Positions 45,106-56,627 of a DNA stretch of 64,000 nt are shown here, piece after piece. Numbering within the stretch: the stretch's first letter is position 1; each line of letters begins with the position of its first letter. This DNA comes from Stachybotrys elegans (taxonomy: Eukaryota; Ascomycota; Sordariomycetes; Hypocreales; Stachybotryaceae), in assembly GCA_020746835.1 (NCBI GenBank), contig JAGPNK010000010.1, positions 1,240,001 through 1,304,000 of the forward strand. The letters are read 5' to 3'. Below the pieces are notes generated by a model that was given only the letters and a program-made list of their open reading frames with translations, was not told where the DNA came from and did not search any database. The position numbers and the translations under genes were made by a program.

Positions 45106-47118
45106 ATGACCTGGGACCGATCTGAACTGGCCAAGATTGGCTTCTTTTATAATGAGGTCGTTCGCCATAGGCTGTCATCCGAACCGTATCCACCGCACGT
45201 GGAGGCTTTGCGAAGTGCTATGCTAGATTTTTCTTGCCCAGTTTTGGACTACCGGGATCATCGCTGCGACTCAAACGACCTCGAACTCGACTTAACTAAC
45301 TCGATAAAACATGACCAACATGATGATCTCTTCTTGAAGGACGTACAAGACGTACAGAAGGAAGCTGATCGCCTAGTCAAGGGGCATTATCCCGAGGACT
45401 CATGGGTCAGGTTCTTTCAGCATCAATTCTTCGATCCGTTGGTCCGCTGTACCACGGTATCCAAGCAAGATTCCCGGAGGTAAAAACACCATCTCTCGCT
45501 TGAATATCGACTGCCTCTAACGGTGACACTGCTAGGGTCTCTCGTTGCAACTACTACTATGATTCGTTCCGCCAGTAAGTCCAGCAAATGCTTGTGCCGC
45601 TCATACAATGCTCAACTGTTTGACTTAGACATACAAATGAGCTGTGGACAATATTCAATGGCACCGACCACGATCTTGTGCATTCGGAAGCCTTCAATAG
45701 CGAAAAGACCCCCAAGCCTGACTGTGCCTTCTATTTGCCTATGTACAACCTGGATTCAGCACCGAGGAATCCTCTATCTGGTAACGACACTTGGCAATGG
45801 CACGAATCTCCTAATACCTCGCTTGTCGAGCCATTTTCTTGGTCAGTCCTTAAGGCGCTGTCGGAACACGGCTTAAAACCTACCCCGTTTCGACCATTCA
45901 GGCACCAGCCTACGGAAGCGATGCTCAAGTGCTACCCCTGGTTTATCGTGGAGCACAAGAAGAGCATTTATGATAGAAACTCCCGACCCGAAGAGGTTGT
46001 CTGTTGTCAAGCACTCAATGCCAGTGCATGTGCCGTTCAGCTAAACAAGATCGCTTCTAAGTATGCTGTTGAGCTAGCCAATGATGCACAAGTTCCCCCG
46101 ACTCCAGTAATGACGACTGTTGGGTCGCGGGTAAAGATTTGGATCACGCACTTTGCCAGAGACTTTTCTGCTCCGTTGTCCTTTCAACAGAGCAAGTGCA
46201 AACAAGGCTTCGTACGTCAAACCCCCACGACTCTGAGTTCCCTCTACTCGCAATATGTTTATTAACGGTGTGCCACAGATCATGCGAGCTATCTGGGAAG
46301 GAGATATGATGAAGCTTAACGACGTCATTATGCTTCGTCTGATCCTCGAGAATACGCACACATGGGCCATGAGAACGTACAAGCCATTGATATCGTCACA
46401 CATTAACCAATGGAGGTTCGTCCATTCTCAACCCGAAGCAGGCGGGCCAGCTTCCCAACTCCTCCGCCAGCAAGAGACTATGAATCGCCATCAGGCAGTT
46501 GGGTCCGTAGTCAAGAATGTTCTGGATCAGTTTTCAGCTCTTGAGATAAACGACAGCAAAACCCTGACACCACTGATGGCGGGTCTGATCATGCAGCAGA
46601 TATGCACGACCGAGAGACAAAGCCTCCTTGGAGATATAGACCGGATCGTGAAGGACAGAATGAATGCACTGGCGCTTCAACGAACTGCATCTGCTGTGGC
46701 AAGTGCTGCTGTTGTGCCTGACAGGATGGCAACAGCGTACACGGAAGTCTTCACAGCTCCATCGCGACAATCAACGTTTGTTGACAATGATGATCCTCAT
46801 GACAAGGATTACCAAGAAACGCCACCTCGAAGAACGAATCTCAATGATGTATCAACTTTTCAAACCTCAGCTCCAGGCAGTGGTAGTAGGCGAAGTAAGC
46901 GTACTGCTGCGCAAAGTGCTATGCAGAATGGGACACCAACAAGGGCGAAGAATGGAGGGCCTAGTGTGGATGAGACTGACGTCACCTCTCCTGAGGGAAG
47001 TCGTGACGCTTCCCGCCCATCCGAACATCTTGATATGGCCTCAAAGAATTTGAATACGAAATTTGGGAAGGATTTGGAAATGGTTAGGAAATTTCTGAAA
47101 GGATACGACCTAAAATAG
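45106..47118 (+). CDS. Conserved fungal hypothetical protein, possible nuclease-like fold
   Basis: Four exons, 45106-45479, 45536-45574, 45629-46211 and 46279-47118, give 611 aa; every junction is in phase. I do not recognise the family with certainty. The middle part (about 140-340) is the most protein-like: MLKCYPWFIVEHKKS (about 236-250) is a strand ending in E-x-K, and ALNASACAVQL a helix after it, an order seen in PD-(D/E)XK nuclease-like folds; a clear preceding Asp is not visible. The C-terminal 170 residues are Ser/Thr/Pro/Arg-rich and end in a short charged helix. The second exon is only 39 nt. The function is open. Confidence 0.65.
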
Positions 47119-48501
47119 CCAATGTACATAGTGTCAGTGCCGTGGCAACCAAAATCAGTCGTGAACCATAGATAAAGACAATATTCCTAGATATATCCTT
47201 TTAATTTATATTGTAGGACTTTCAGGCAGTATGAACGTGGGATTTCTCGTTTGTGTGCCCCAATGGGATATAGACCAGTGACTTCGAGGAGGCCCCTCTG
47301 ATGATAAAGACAATATTAGACCAACAGATGACAATCGGTTAGAGAATTCGATTGAGAAAAGCTTGACGCTTGTGGCTGCGGCTAATGCCAGGCCACTGCA
47401 ATTGGTCAGGAACTTCCGTCGTGATGCCGCCGTGGCGTCAGGCGCCTGAACATACGAGAAGGCTTCTGCGGGAAGGCTTCGGCGAGAGACGCAGGCGAGG
47501 AACCCTTGGCCAATAGGCAACATAAAGAGAGATCCTTTCCTATCCCTCGCTGGTATACATTAGGCGACCTGTACTCAGGACTGAGAATATGCTTTCTTCT
47601 TTTCTGTTGAAGATCGGGGCCTCGATGATTGATGAGCATTCAGGCTAGCCGTACTTAGAAGACTGCTCCCATTCTTGATCGCCGACCTATTCGAGAAACT
47701 AGCAACTTTCTATCCTAGAATTGCCAATACTCCGAAACTCCGAGGAGCATGGGCTGTGGGCGTTGTCTAGGCCAAAGGCATCTGCCATACGGCCAAACAA
47801 CGTGTTGAATCCAGGGATCATGGATGTATTTCTCGTTTGCATGTTGGGGTTCGGGTCCTCGTCAAAGTCCGATGCTACACAGTATGCACTGAGCATTACT
47901 TGATGAAACCAGTCGAGGTGGAGATTGAGAGGGCAACCGTGTGTATCACGAGGAGGAGACGGGATATTGTTGCCCAAAGCCGCAGCCGCAGGCTATACGA
48001 TACGTCGACTCCCAATCGGAACTTGATGAAATGTTAAGCCCGAATCCCATTTGCGAAATGGCGTCTCCTCACCATGACGGAGCCTGTCCTATGAAACAGG
48101 GAATAATGTGGCTGGACCTGATGGCGTGTGGTGCTACCGGCTAAAGCAGTGCCTAGCGCCGGCAAATGAAATGCTGGCCTCGGCAGCTCCCGGCAATCCA
48201 AATCCATCGGGATTCATCTCGGGTTCCAATTCCGTCCAATGGTTCCTGGCGTGGTGCGGGTGCGGCCCGCCCGTGTCTGAACCGTCCAGTTGCCATGCAT
48301 ATACGAGACAATATCTCCACTCCCGACTCTCCTGAGCGGGTGTGCTACCCGGAGTACAGCATGGTCGAAAGCCCGTGTTGGCTTGTAGAAAGTAGGTATA
48401 TAAGAGTTAGAGTTCTTGACTATCACTACCCCAAATTCTCGGCCAGAATCCCAACCTTGAACTTCATCGACACAAGGCTCAACCACCAAGTACTACACAA
48501 G
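47119..48501. other. Intergenic, no gene seen
   Basis: Short frames on both strands (at most about 105 codons) lack domains. The right end holds the promoter of the P450 pseudogene. Confidence 0.55.
48397..48404 (+). promoter_or_regulatory. TATA box before the P450 pseudogene
   Basis: TATATAAG lies about 100 bases before the ATG at 48502, so the promoter core looks undamaged although the gene is broken. Confidence 0.45.
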
Positions 48502-50276
48502 ATGGATACTACATCATGGCAGTCTGCTTTGCAGTCAGCTTTGCCAAAGCCCACGGCAGGCACTACCATCTTGACCCAGGGGCTTGATACGTCTCAAGTC
48601 CTGGGTCTAACTCTATGCGCAGCCACTGTAGTCGCCTACCTGCTGAAGACTACAAATAGCAACAGAGACAGCAAAAAGTACCCCGTCGTCAACCCTCCCC
48701 AGTCGTTTGATATAACTGGAAACACTTTCCGAGAGGACTTCCAACGCAATGGCTTCCTTTATGTCAAGAAGGGGAACCGCCTCTTTCCAGGGAAACCATT
48801 CAGGCTCACGACCAACTTCAGCAAAGCCACCATACTCCCACCCAGCTGGGCACATAACATACAAAACAAGCCCAATCTTCATTTTATGAAGGCAATCCAT
48901 CAGGATTTCCATGCCGACTATCCTGCTTTTAAGCCATTTGCCGCTGGCTCGCGCGACGACAGGCTTCTGCAGTCTGTCGTGCGGACCCAACTGACCAAAT
49001 ATCTCAGTATGTTATGTATACCAAGCTTTGGTTGCCCACCATCTAATCTTCACAAGACAAGATCACCCTGCCTCTATCAGCCGAGACAAAACTCGCTTTG
49101 GACCTAACGTACAGGGCCCCTACCGGTACGGCCCTTAAAAGCCCCCCTTTATCTTGTTCACAGATGCTGACACAGTACAAGAATGGAAAGAGTTCCAGCT
49201 AAAGGACACCTTGCTTAACTTGATTGCTCGCCTGTCGTCCTGCGTATTCCTTGGTACCAAGATCTATCAAAATGAGGCCTGGCTGCATATCACCAAGACC
49301 TACACAATCGATTTATTCCTTGCTACAGAGGAACTGCAGCTATATCCCATCTAGCTTCATGGAATAATACAACGGGTTTTACCAAGCTGCAGAAAACTTC
49401 TAGATACCCTCAACCAGGGGAGGGAGATTGTCAGGCCGGTCATAGAGGAGCGACGGGCTCTCGCAAAGCAGGGCAAATACACCCCTACCAATACAGATAC
49501 CATCAACTGGTTCAAGAAGGCAGCTGCAGGGCGCCCCTACAACCCCGTCATCTACCAAATGATTCTCTCAATCGCCGCCATCCATACCTCCAGCGATCTA
49601 GCGAACGAGACTCTTATTCATCTCGCTCAGAGGCCCAAACTAATCAGTGAGCTTCGCCAAGAGATGATCCAAGTTCTTAGCACAGATGGGTGGAAGAAGA
49701 GCAGTCTCTTCAACATGAAGCTGCTCAACGCCTGCCTCAAGGAGAGCCAGAGACTCAAACGCCACCCTTATAAGTCAAACAAACCTATAATGCTCTGTTC
49801 CCAGAGGTGCAAGGGTCAGCTAACCAGTCTGGCCTCCAGCCGCAATGATGAGAATGGCCACGGGCAACGTCAAGCTCCCTGATGGCACTGTCATTCACAA
49901 AGGCAAGCGGACATTTATTAGCACTGCGGGAATGTCAGATCCTACCTTCTATAACGATCCAGACAAGTTTGATCCCTATCGTTTCATCCGCCTACATGAG
50001 GAGCCCAGCAAAGAGAACATGGCTCATCTTATTAGCACAAGTCCCCACCACATAGCCTTTGGGCACGGGAAACATGCCTGTCCGGGGCGCTTCTTTGCTG
50101 CCAACGAGCTCAAGGTTCTGCTTTATCACATCATCATGAAATACAATATCATGCTGCCAGAAGGGTATGTATCTACACATCGGAAGGCCGCCATCATGAT
50201 CCAATCAGACCCTCAGTCTCATATCTTGCTCAGAGCGCGGCAACCTGAGATTGATATCGATTCTTTGTCTGGCTAA
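48502..50276 (+). pseudogene. Cytochrome P450 pseudogene (ent-kaurene-oxidase/CYP68-like)
   Basis: The 5' part reads well: exon 48502-49006 with a membrane anchor (about residues 40-55), exon 49057-49125, then from 49164. At 49352-49354 an in-frame TAG breaks the frame after LQLYPI; downstream codons continue in the same frame with P450 sequence (RPVIEERRALAKQGKY, the I-helix region SIAAIHTSSD, and the ESQR of helix K). Near 49760-49845 the frame must change, but no GT donor is found where the family continues, so a splice site or a base has been lost. The end (49845-50276) has an intact haem loop FGHGKHACPGRFFA. Relatives oxidise diterpenes and other terpenoids at the ER. The gene is recently dead, judged by the good preservation. 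Confidence 0.8.
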
Positions 50277-50393
50277 ATATGGGATTGGGCTATCACAGAC
50301 ATGTACCCATGATGTCTTTAACATGTATGTATTGCTAGGATGAGTCAATGCTTGTGGATCCTGAGGACTAGAATGCTACATGCCGATCGATTT

Positions 50394-50640
50394 TCAGCTG
50401 CGTGTGCGACGCCCGGCTAGAGGTGCCGTGGAAGCTGGTGATGATGGGATTGGGATTGTCCAGATATAATAGCAACCCGGCAACTTGCTCTCTCTGTGGA
50501 CTATTTCTGCCTTATTGCGAATCTTTCCGTGCGCGCCGTCTGCGCCTATTACAATGCCATTCGTGACAGAGGTGCTGTCTTCCAACGTGACTTGGACGCC
50601 ATTTTAGTCAGCCATGTTAATAATGTGCGAGCACGTTTTG
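50394..50640 (-). pseudogene. Fragment of a FAD-dependent monooxygenase (PaxM-like)
   Basis: On the minus strand, INMAD, a stop, then VTLEDSTSV and IVIGADGAHGKIR can be read. IGADGVHSxVR is the second FAD-binding motif of class A flavin monooxygenases such as those of indole-diterpene pathways. An in-frame TAG lies just upstream (about 50600), and neither the N-terminal Rossmann motif nor the C-terminal half is found nearby. It is a relic close to the P450 pseudogene. Confidence 0.6.
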
Positions 50641-51138
50641 ATGAGGAAATATGCGTCCGCGAGATGCGCTACTAGGACGGGAATAACTTCTTCGCGGAGA
50701 AGAGACAGAAGGTGGAATCCGTGGCTGATTTATTTAGGTACCGAGCCATATTGCTCTTTACGAACTTCCTATTCTCCTCGGGACAATGCAGGAGAGGCAT
50801 AAACGCCGAAAGCCGAAGCCCACGGACAAGCCTCGGCTGCCCCATTCCTGTACATGAAGAGGGACCCAATCCACAAATGATTATATACACTAACTTGTGA
50901 GGAAGTGAACAGCATTGTACTTGGAGCCGATCCAATCAAATACGGAGTTTTCTCGGTGGCAATCACCATCATTGCACATAGCCGCCTTAGCCGATATCTG
51001 ACATATAAGTGTAAACTGCCCGCTTCCATTCAGGACGGTGTTTGCCCCATGTTCACCGACTCTCACACCATTAGTCTGATATTAAATCCTCAGCGTGTTT
51101 CAGTTGATATAGTTTGATCCCCAAACCAACCGATAGAC
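50641..51138. other. Intergenic, no gene seen
   Basis: The interval separates the FAD monooxygenase relic from the FMN oxidoreductase. Short frames on both strands show no family signal; part of it may be unrecognisable remains of the monooxygenase gene. Confidence 0.5.
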
Positions 51139-52789
51139 ATGTTGCCGTTGGTAATTCTTGCAACTTTCTTGAAACCCGCTCTGGCGGCCCGTGCCTTTTT
51201 GAACGAGCCGGACACGGGCATTGACCGCACAGTTGGTGACATTGGAGTCGGCATCCTGCCGGATCTCACAGACATGGTTTCGCTGCCTGACTTCGACTTT
51301 GCTGCGCGCAACTATTTGCCGGCTTTGAACTATACATACTGTGAGCCCAGGCAACCCCCCGTCTTACTTGTCTCGCTGGTGGAATATGACCTTGTTGCTG
51401 ATGACGACATGTTTCAAGATCGACAGGCTGCCGGTGGCGAAGGCTCGTACCGAAATAATCTTGAAATATTTGGAAACTATCGCTTCCTCCCCAGGCAGAT
51501 GCAGGATGTCACTGCGCTGAACTCTACCTTGCCGTGCGTCTTGAGGTAAATATGGTCATTCTCGAGTTATCTAACCCTGGCCTTTAGAACGACTATTCTG
51601 GGTTATAACTTCAGTCTACCATTTTTCATCGCACCAGCCTCTCGCGCAGCCTATGGGCACCCGAAGGCCGAGGCCGGTCTCGTGGAGGCCGCAGGCCGTG
51701 AAGGAATCTTATATGCCGTAAGCTCCCTTCCATTACTCAATCCAATCGAGTATGAAGTGGTGAGGTGCTGACCCTAGTTTCAGAGATCCCAGTTCGCCAC
51801 GCTCTCTATCAATGAGGTCCATGCTCTCAAGGCTCCCGGTCAAGTTCTTTTCCAGCAGGTAAAACTGCCCTGAGTAGTCCATATTTGCTCAAGATTCCCC
51901 CACACTGTACGCTAATGCGGCCGTTGGAAGTTTTATCGTGCTCCCACACTCGAGGAAGACCAAGCGAATCTTGATAGCATCGCTGCAGTTGGCGCCAAGG
52001 CCGTTATACTAACCGTCGATACCAATTCTTACGGTTCCAGGCAGCGCGGCCTGCGTTATGGTTTTGATAGAACGTAAGACTGATTTACTCCACAAGGTAT
52101 AGTAAACTGCTAATACTGAAACGAACAGCGAGAACCGCGGTTACCGCAACGTCACCGTAAGATCATAACTACCAGTCCACACTCCTTCGTCGCTGCAACC
52201 ACCTAACTTCCTTTGCCACAGTGGGAATACTACCACACCCTTCGCAACATGACGAGTCTCCCTATTGTGCTAAAAGGGATCCAAAACGTACGGGACGCCC
52301 AGGCAGCAGTCGATAATGGGGTTGCTGCTATCTACTTGTCCAACCATGGGGGCCGCCAGCTTGAAACCAGTCCTTCGGCCCTCGAAGTGGCCCACGATAT
52401 CTACGTCAATGCACCCGATATTTATAAGCAGATCGAGGTTTATGCCGACGGCGGTGTGCGCTACGGGTCCGACATTTTGAAGCTTATGGCCTTTGGTGTA
52501 CGGGCTGTTGGCCTCGCCCGCCCGTTTATGTACGCCAATATTTACGGCGTCGAAGGTGTCCAACGTGCCATCCAGCTTCTCAGGAATGAGCTGTCTCGCG
52601 ATGCATCTAATCTTGGTTTGGCCGATATTAAGGCGTTGAATACTTCTTGGGTATGTATGGCTGGACCTGATGTTGTGCTATGCGACTCCTTTCATCATCA
52701 TTGCCTTGTCCCTTTCTTCTGCTTACTAGTTCCTATTTAACATTGTACAGATCCAGACTACCCGGAGCTCATGGGTTGGGTTCATCTAA
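51139..52789 (+). CDS. FMN-dependent alpha-hydroxy-acid oxidoreductase, secreted or vesicular
   Basis: Eight predicted exons (51139-51340, 51419-51533, 51588-51717, 51784-51858, 51931-52073, 52129-52156, 52222-52650, 52751-52789) give about 386 aa. A signal peptide (about 1-17) precedes a TIM-barrel flavoenzyme: SYRNN near the FMN site, VLFQQ, ILTVD, the FMN Lys in LKGI, catalytic His273 and Arg276 in SNHGGRQ, and DGGVRYGSD. The family oxidises L-lactate, glycolate or related 2-hydroxy acids; the signal peptide form is common in fungal accessory loci. The first intron (78 nt) has no stop and is in frame, so retention would still give a readable but insertion-bearing protein. The last exon (IQTTRSSWVGFI) is uncertain. 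All catalytic residues remain, so it seems intact among dead neighbours. Confidence 0.82.
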
Positions 52790-53744
52790 GTGCATTAGGA
52801 AGCATCGGGTATCATGGAACCAATTGTGTATATATTACCTATAATATATGCCTAGGCCTATGTGGGATTTCCTGTTTATGATGGAGTAGGTGCTTGCACT
52901 GAGGAAAAAGGAACGATAGTGATATGAACAATGGTGGCCTTGCTACCCGCAGGACTATAGAACGGAGTCAAAGGATGAAGGGATCGTCAGACTGTAGCTA
53001 ACATCACCCGTTAGCCGGAGCCAGAGAACAATAAGAGGGCTGCAGCAGCGGCAGGGGGAGCAACCACATACAAGCGTATATAGTCAGGGGTACCTGCGGT
53101 TAGCAGAGTCGATGTGTGTTCTGACGAGGCTGGCCTCGAAGGTGACCTCCGAAAGCGATTCGCCGAGGTCGTTGTTCGTTGTGTCCATTGTGGTTCCTTT
53201 GGCGTTCGAGTCAACATGGCAGTGCTGATGGAAGGAAGAGAAAGAGAGAGGCACACAACAGAGAGAGGGGAGACCTTCTTGTACCCGTTCGTCGAACTCT
53301 ATTCAGGGCTAGGTCTCGCGATCACGAATTTCTGGCCAAACGCAGCCACAGTCGTCACATAGTGAGTCAGTCTCGTCCACACAGCCAGCCTTGTCAGAAC
53401 ACTCATAAAGGCCCGAGCCAACAACAGTACATACGCACATCAAGTCTACTAACCATGGGTTCCCTAACTACATAAGCATGCTTTTCCTGCCACCTCATTG
53501 TTCTATGGCTCTGGCCAGTGCGTGATGTTAGTAGTCTGACGATCACTTCATTGTCTGACTCTGTCGTTTGGTCCTATAGGCAACTATCATTGTTCGCATA
53601 CACTATTGTTATTCCATCTACACTGCACACATCTATTCTATAATATTATTGAATCTAACTATAACTAGTGGCACATGCCATAGGCAGAACGAAAGACTTA
53701 TCTATTGAACCAATTCAGAAGCTAGATCCCAATTAATTTGACCA
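52790..53744. other. Intergenic, AT-rich to the right, no gene seen
   Basis: The left half has short unsupported frames on both strands; about 53.45-53.74 kb is AT-rich and lacks coding signal. Nothing else is recognised. Confidence 0.55.
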
Positions 53745-54671
53745 TCAAGGATACTCGCTACGAAGCCACATGGTCGCGTCAACCATGTCGTTCCCCGAAG
53801 CCCATCCCGCATATACGTACATTTGCGACGATACCGAGATGGAGAGAGCGCCCCAGATGAACGGGCCATTCGATCTCATTTCCCAGATTGGACCGCCAGA
53901 CTGACCACCAGCAGTGTCAGTGTCGCTGTAGATTGGACCAGTTGAGTCGCAATCGAGAGAGTTCCGAGAATAGACGGTTGTGTTCAAGTGGCGCTGCGGG
54001 CGTTGGCCGTCGTCGCGATCTCCTGGGTATGCTTGATGAATCATGCGAGGCTGGTCAAACGAGGATCTCGACGGATACGCGAGCCCAAAAGAACCAACAC
54101 GTTCGCCGAGGCGCTGGTTGATGAGCAACACGGCCCAATCGGCCTTGGTCTCGCAGGCACCTTGGCCGCTCGCGCCGATCACGGCGAGCTCTACTTGTCC
54201 GCTTCCAAAGGGCGCTCCGTTATTGAAGCCAGGGGTGAATGTGCCCGAGACGTCGTCTTGTGTGGGAAGACAATGGCGGGCAGTGAGCACATGGCGGGCT
54301 CCTACCATGGCGCCGGAGCACCAGACGCCGTTGGACCACGTCAATTTGCCAACAGCCGCGTATGGATATGTGGTTTCTGCGTTGTAGGTCCGGTCATCAC
54401 TGCCAACAATGAGGCGCTTGTCGTCGTTTCGCTGCCCACGGCGAGGAAGGGATGGCAGAATGGAGGTAACGTTGCTCAGATGCTCGGTGGCATTCCAGAC
54501 TGTAATATCAGGAACCGTATCATTGACACCCAGCGGATGAATCAGCGATGAGTTGAAGCCCAGGGGATGCACGTTTTGGACCATGGGCGGTGGGACTGGG
54601 GGAACGAAGAGGGCTGCAACATTCTGTGCAAGCGCAATGTAGGCCAGCAAAGAAAGACTAAGGGGGGACAT
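53745..54671 (-). CDS. Secreted trypsin-fold serine protease (V8-like)
   Basis: The minus-strand frame gives 308 aa from the ATG at 54671-54669, chosen because it starts a clean signal peptide (about 1-20); the frame is open 23 codons further up. A propeptide-like region with a basic pair (PRR, about 76-78, and DDKR, about 83-86) precedes the catalytic domain. The triad is visible: LTARHC (His133), TKADWA (Asp178) and GGQSGGP (Ser258). The fold and the short length fit V8-like/trypsin-like proteases, which cut after acidic or basic residues outside the cell. There is no intron. Confidence 0.87.
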   Translation of the reverse strand: MSPLSLSLLAYIALAQNVAALFVPPVPPPMVQNVHPLGFNSSLIHPLGVNDTVPDITVWNATEHLSNVTSILPSLPRRGQRNDDKRLIVGSDDRTYNAETTYPYAAVGKLTWSNGVWCSGAMVGARHVLTARHCLPTQDDVSGTFTPGFNNGAPFGSGQVELAVIGASGQGACETKADWAVLLINQRLGERVGSFGLAYPSRSSFDQPRMIHQAYPGDRDDGQRPQRHLNTTVYSRNSLDCDSTGPIYSDTDTAGGQSGGPIWEMRSNGPFIWGALSISVSSQMYVYAGWASGNDMVDATMWLRSEYP

Positions 54672-55214
54672 GGTGAAGGTTGGAGAAGGAATTGAGGCTA
54701 GGATGACTTGATCTTGGCCAAGATATCCGTCCATCCCCAACCTTCTATGCCCGCTGTTATATACTTTACTACAGCCATCCTTTCAGATGATATGTGGTCA
54801 CGCCTCACCAGCGGTTCTCAATGTGGCTTCTTCGACGCAGATCCCGGCGTGCACGAGGTTGCCCGAAACAGATCAGCAGGCCCGCGGAAGAACATTTCAC
54901 ATAGAATCTAGTCGCCCTAACTGAGACTCTAGCTGATAAGCCCAAGTCACCTTCCTTGGGACAGAGTCTCGCTCCCTATTCCCGAGACTCGGAGTCGCCC
55001 GTTTTGAATCAGTCTTAACAAGGTCATACCTGACCTCCCCCCTGGAATGCTGACATGCTCGAGCCTTTCGAACATGAACCACTTTGCAAAAATGCCTTGC
55101 GGTGGCTGGTGGAAGGTCTATTACTGTACGATGCTATCTACTGACATCTGCAAGCTCTTGATTGTTGATACTGATACATCATAACCCCCATTAAGATTGG
55201 ACTACCTCCATCTG
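54672..55214. other. Intergenic, no gene seen
   Basis: The left end is the promoter of the serine protease gene. An 80-codon plus-strand frame at 55197-55439 overlaps the SDR pseudogene in antisense and is a shadow. Confidence 0.6.
54758..54763 (-). promoter_or_regulatory. TATA box of the serine protease gene
   Basis: TATATA lies about 88 bases before the ATG at 54671 on the minus strand. Confidence 0.45.
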
Positions 55215-56200
55215 TTACTGAGGAAGACTCGTGACACTGGTGATCCGTTCCTCAGCAGGATCCATGTAATTATGTGTCTTGATGAAGCAAAACCCCCAAA
55301 ACTCTTTGGCTCTTCCTACGCCGCCCTCTTCGACTGGCTTGACCAGATCATTTCGCAATGCAGGAGAGATTCTTCCCCATGGTATGACATAGCACCTATT
55401 CTTCTCCATATTGATATCATGAGACAAGCCGGAGTATAGTAGTGTCAGAGCACCAAGCTTAGGATATGCATAAGGGGACACGCAAGGTACGGGACCTAGG
55501 GAGTATGCCGAAATAGATTTGTCTTGCATGCTCCTGGATTGTTCGCCACACTGGTGATGCGGCGATTTTGGAGCCTCTGTGCAAATTCCGACAACAATAA
55601 CATATTGCCCGCCTTGGAGAGGGCATAGCTCTTGGTCTTGTCAGGCAGAGGATTCTCAACATCAGCCATGCCTACTCCGTGCTAGGACGCAGAGAGCTCA
55701 GCTATCTGGCTGCTGCTCCAAACGATGCAAGTTGACCCGAGAGCAGCAGAGCTTGCAGCTGCTTCAAGAAGAGGCATAAGGAGCTGTGTCAAGGGAAATA
55801 GTCCCAAGCAGTTCACTGCTAGCTGTAGCTCAATGTCTTGAGCAGAGAGGCTGCTGAGAGGTGGTTGTAATACACCGGCATTGTTCCAAAGCACGTCGAG
55901 CTTCGATTCTTTGTATGAAGGCCTCAACCGTAGCTGGAATTGTGCGCAGATCTCCAAGGTCAAGGTGCAAGAACTCAAGACTGCCTCCTTCAGGCTCAGT
56001 GCTCTTGATGCTCTCGATCGCTCGACGGCCCTGCTCCTCCGATCGGCCGTCGATGTAAACTCGCCCCTTCTTCCGGTAGCGAATCCTTGTGAGCTTGAGT
56101 CAAAGACCAGAATAGCCCCCTGTGATGAGGAATACTGTTGGAGCCTGAGACTCTATGCCTTCATCGCCGAAGGACGGATTGGCGGGAGAAACTGTGACCA
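55215..56200 (-). pseudogene. Short-chain dehydrogenase/reductase pseudogene
   Basis: Read from right to left on the minus strand, pieces of one SDR can be followed almost end to end: FLITGGYSGL (cofactor motif), RVYIDGRSEEQ, LEFLHLDLGDL, DVLWNNAGV, WSSSQIAEL, YALSKAGNM (Tyr-x3-Lys), NNPGACKTNL, YVIPWGRISP. The frame is broken by a stop at 56102-56100 (where the last Gly of the cofactor motif should be), a frameshift near 55908, stops at 55684-55682 and 55498-55496, and a second frameshift near 55475. It is related to fungal retinol-dehydrogenase-like SDRs. High preservation between lesions implies fairly recent loss. Confidence 0.85.
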
Positions 56201-56627
56201 CTGGACGTCCATTTGTTGGCTTGTGGGCACAGAATGGAGAAACGTGGAGGATGTGAAGATTCGAGCTTGCAGACCACGTCAGCACTTGAATGTAATGCAG
56301 ATGCTCCAGCTCCCAACATAGCGTTCCAAGCTATTCCTGCCTGCCAGACTTGGGGGGCAGCGCACGCTCTAGGCAAGAAACAAAACTTGTCGATTTTGGC
56401 ACATGACTTCGTCGAGCGGTAATGCGGAGGATCTCGGATGTTAACCATCCAGAAGCCGCAGCCTTACAATCGATTAATAAAGGACGGCGATCAATCTGTC
56501 CTACACTCCGCTCGCCCCCAACTTAAATACGGCCAGCGTGACAAGAAAATCATGCTTCTAACCAGGCTTCGACCATCTTCCATCTTCCGTCTTGATATCT
56601 TGAATGATCAACCCCATACGTCGAAAT
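56201..56627. other. Intergenic, no gene seen
   Basis: The stretch holds the former SDR promoter and the promoter of the FMO gene. Short frames on both strands show no family signal. Confidence 0.5.
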
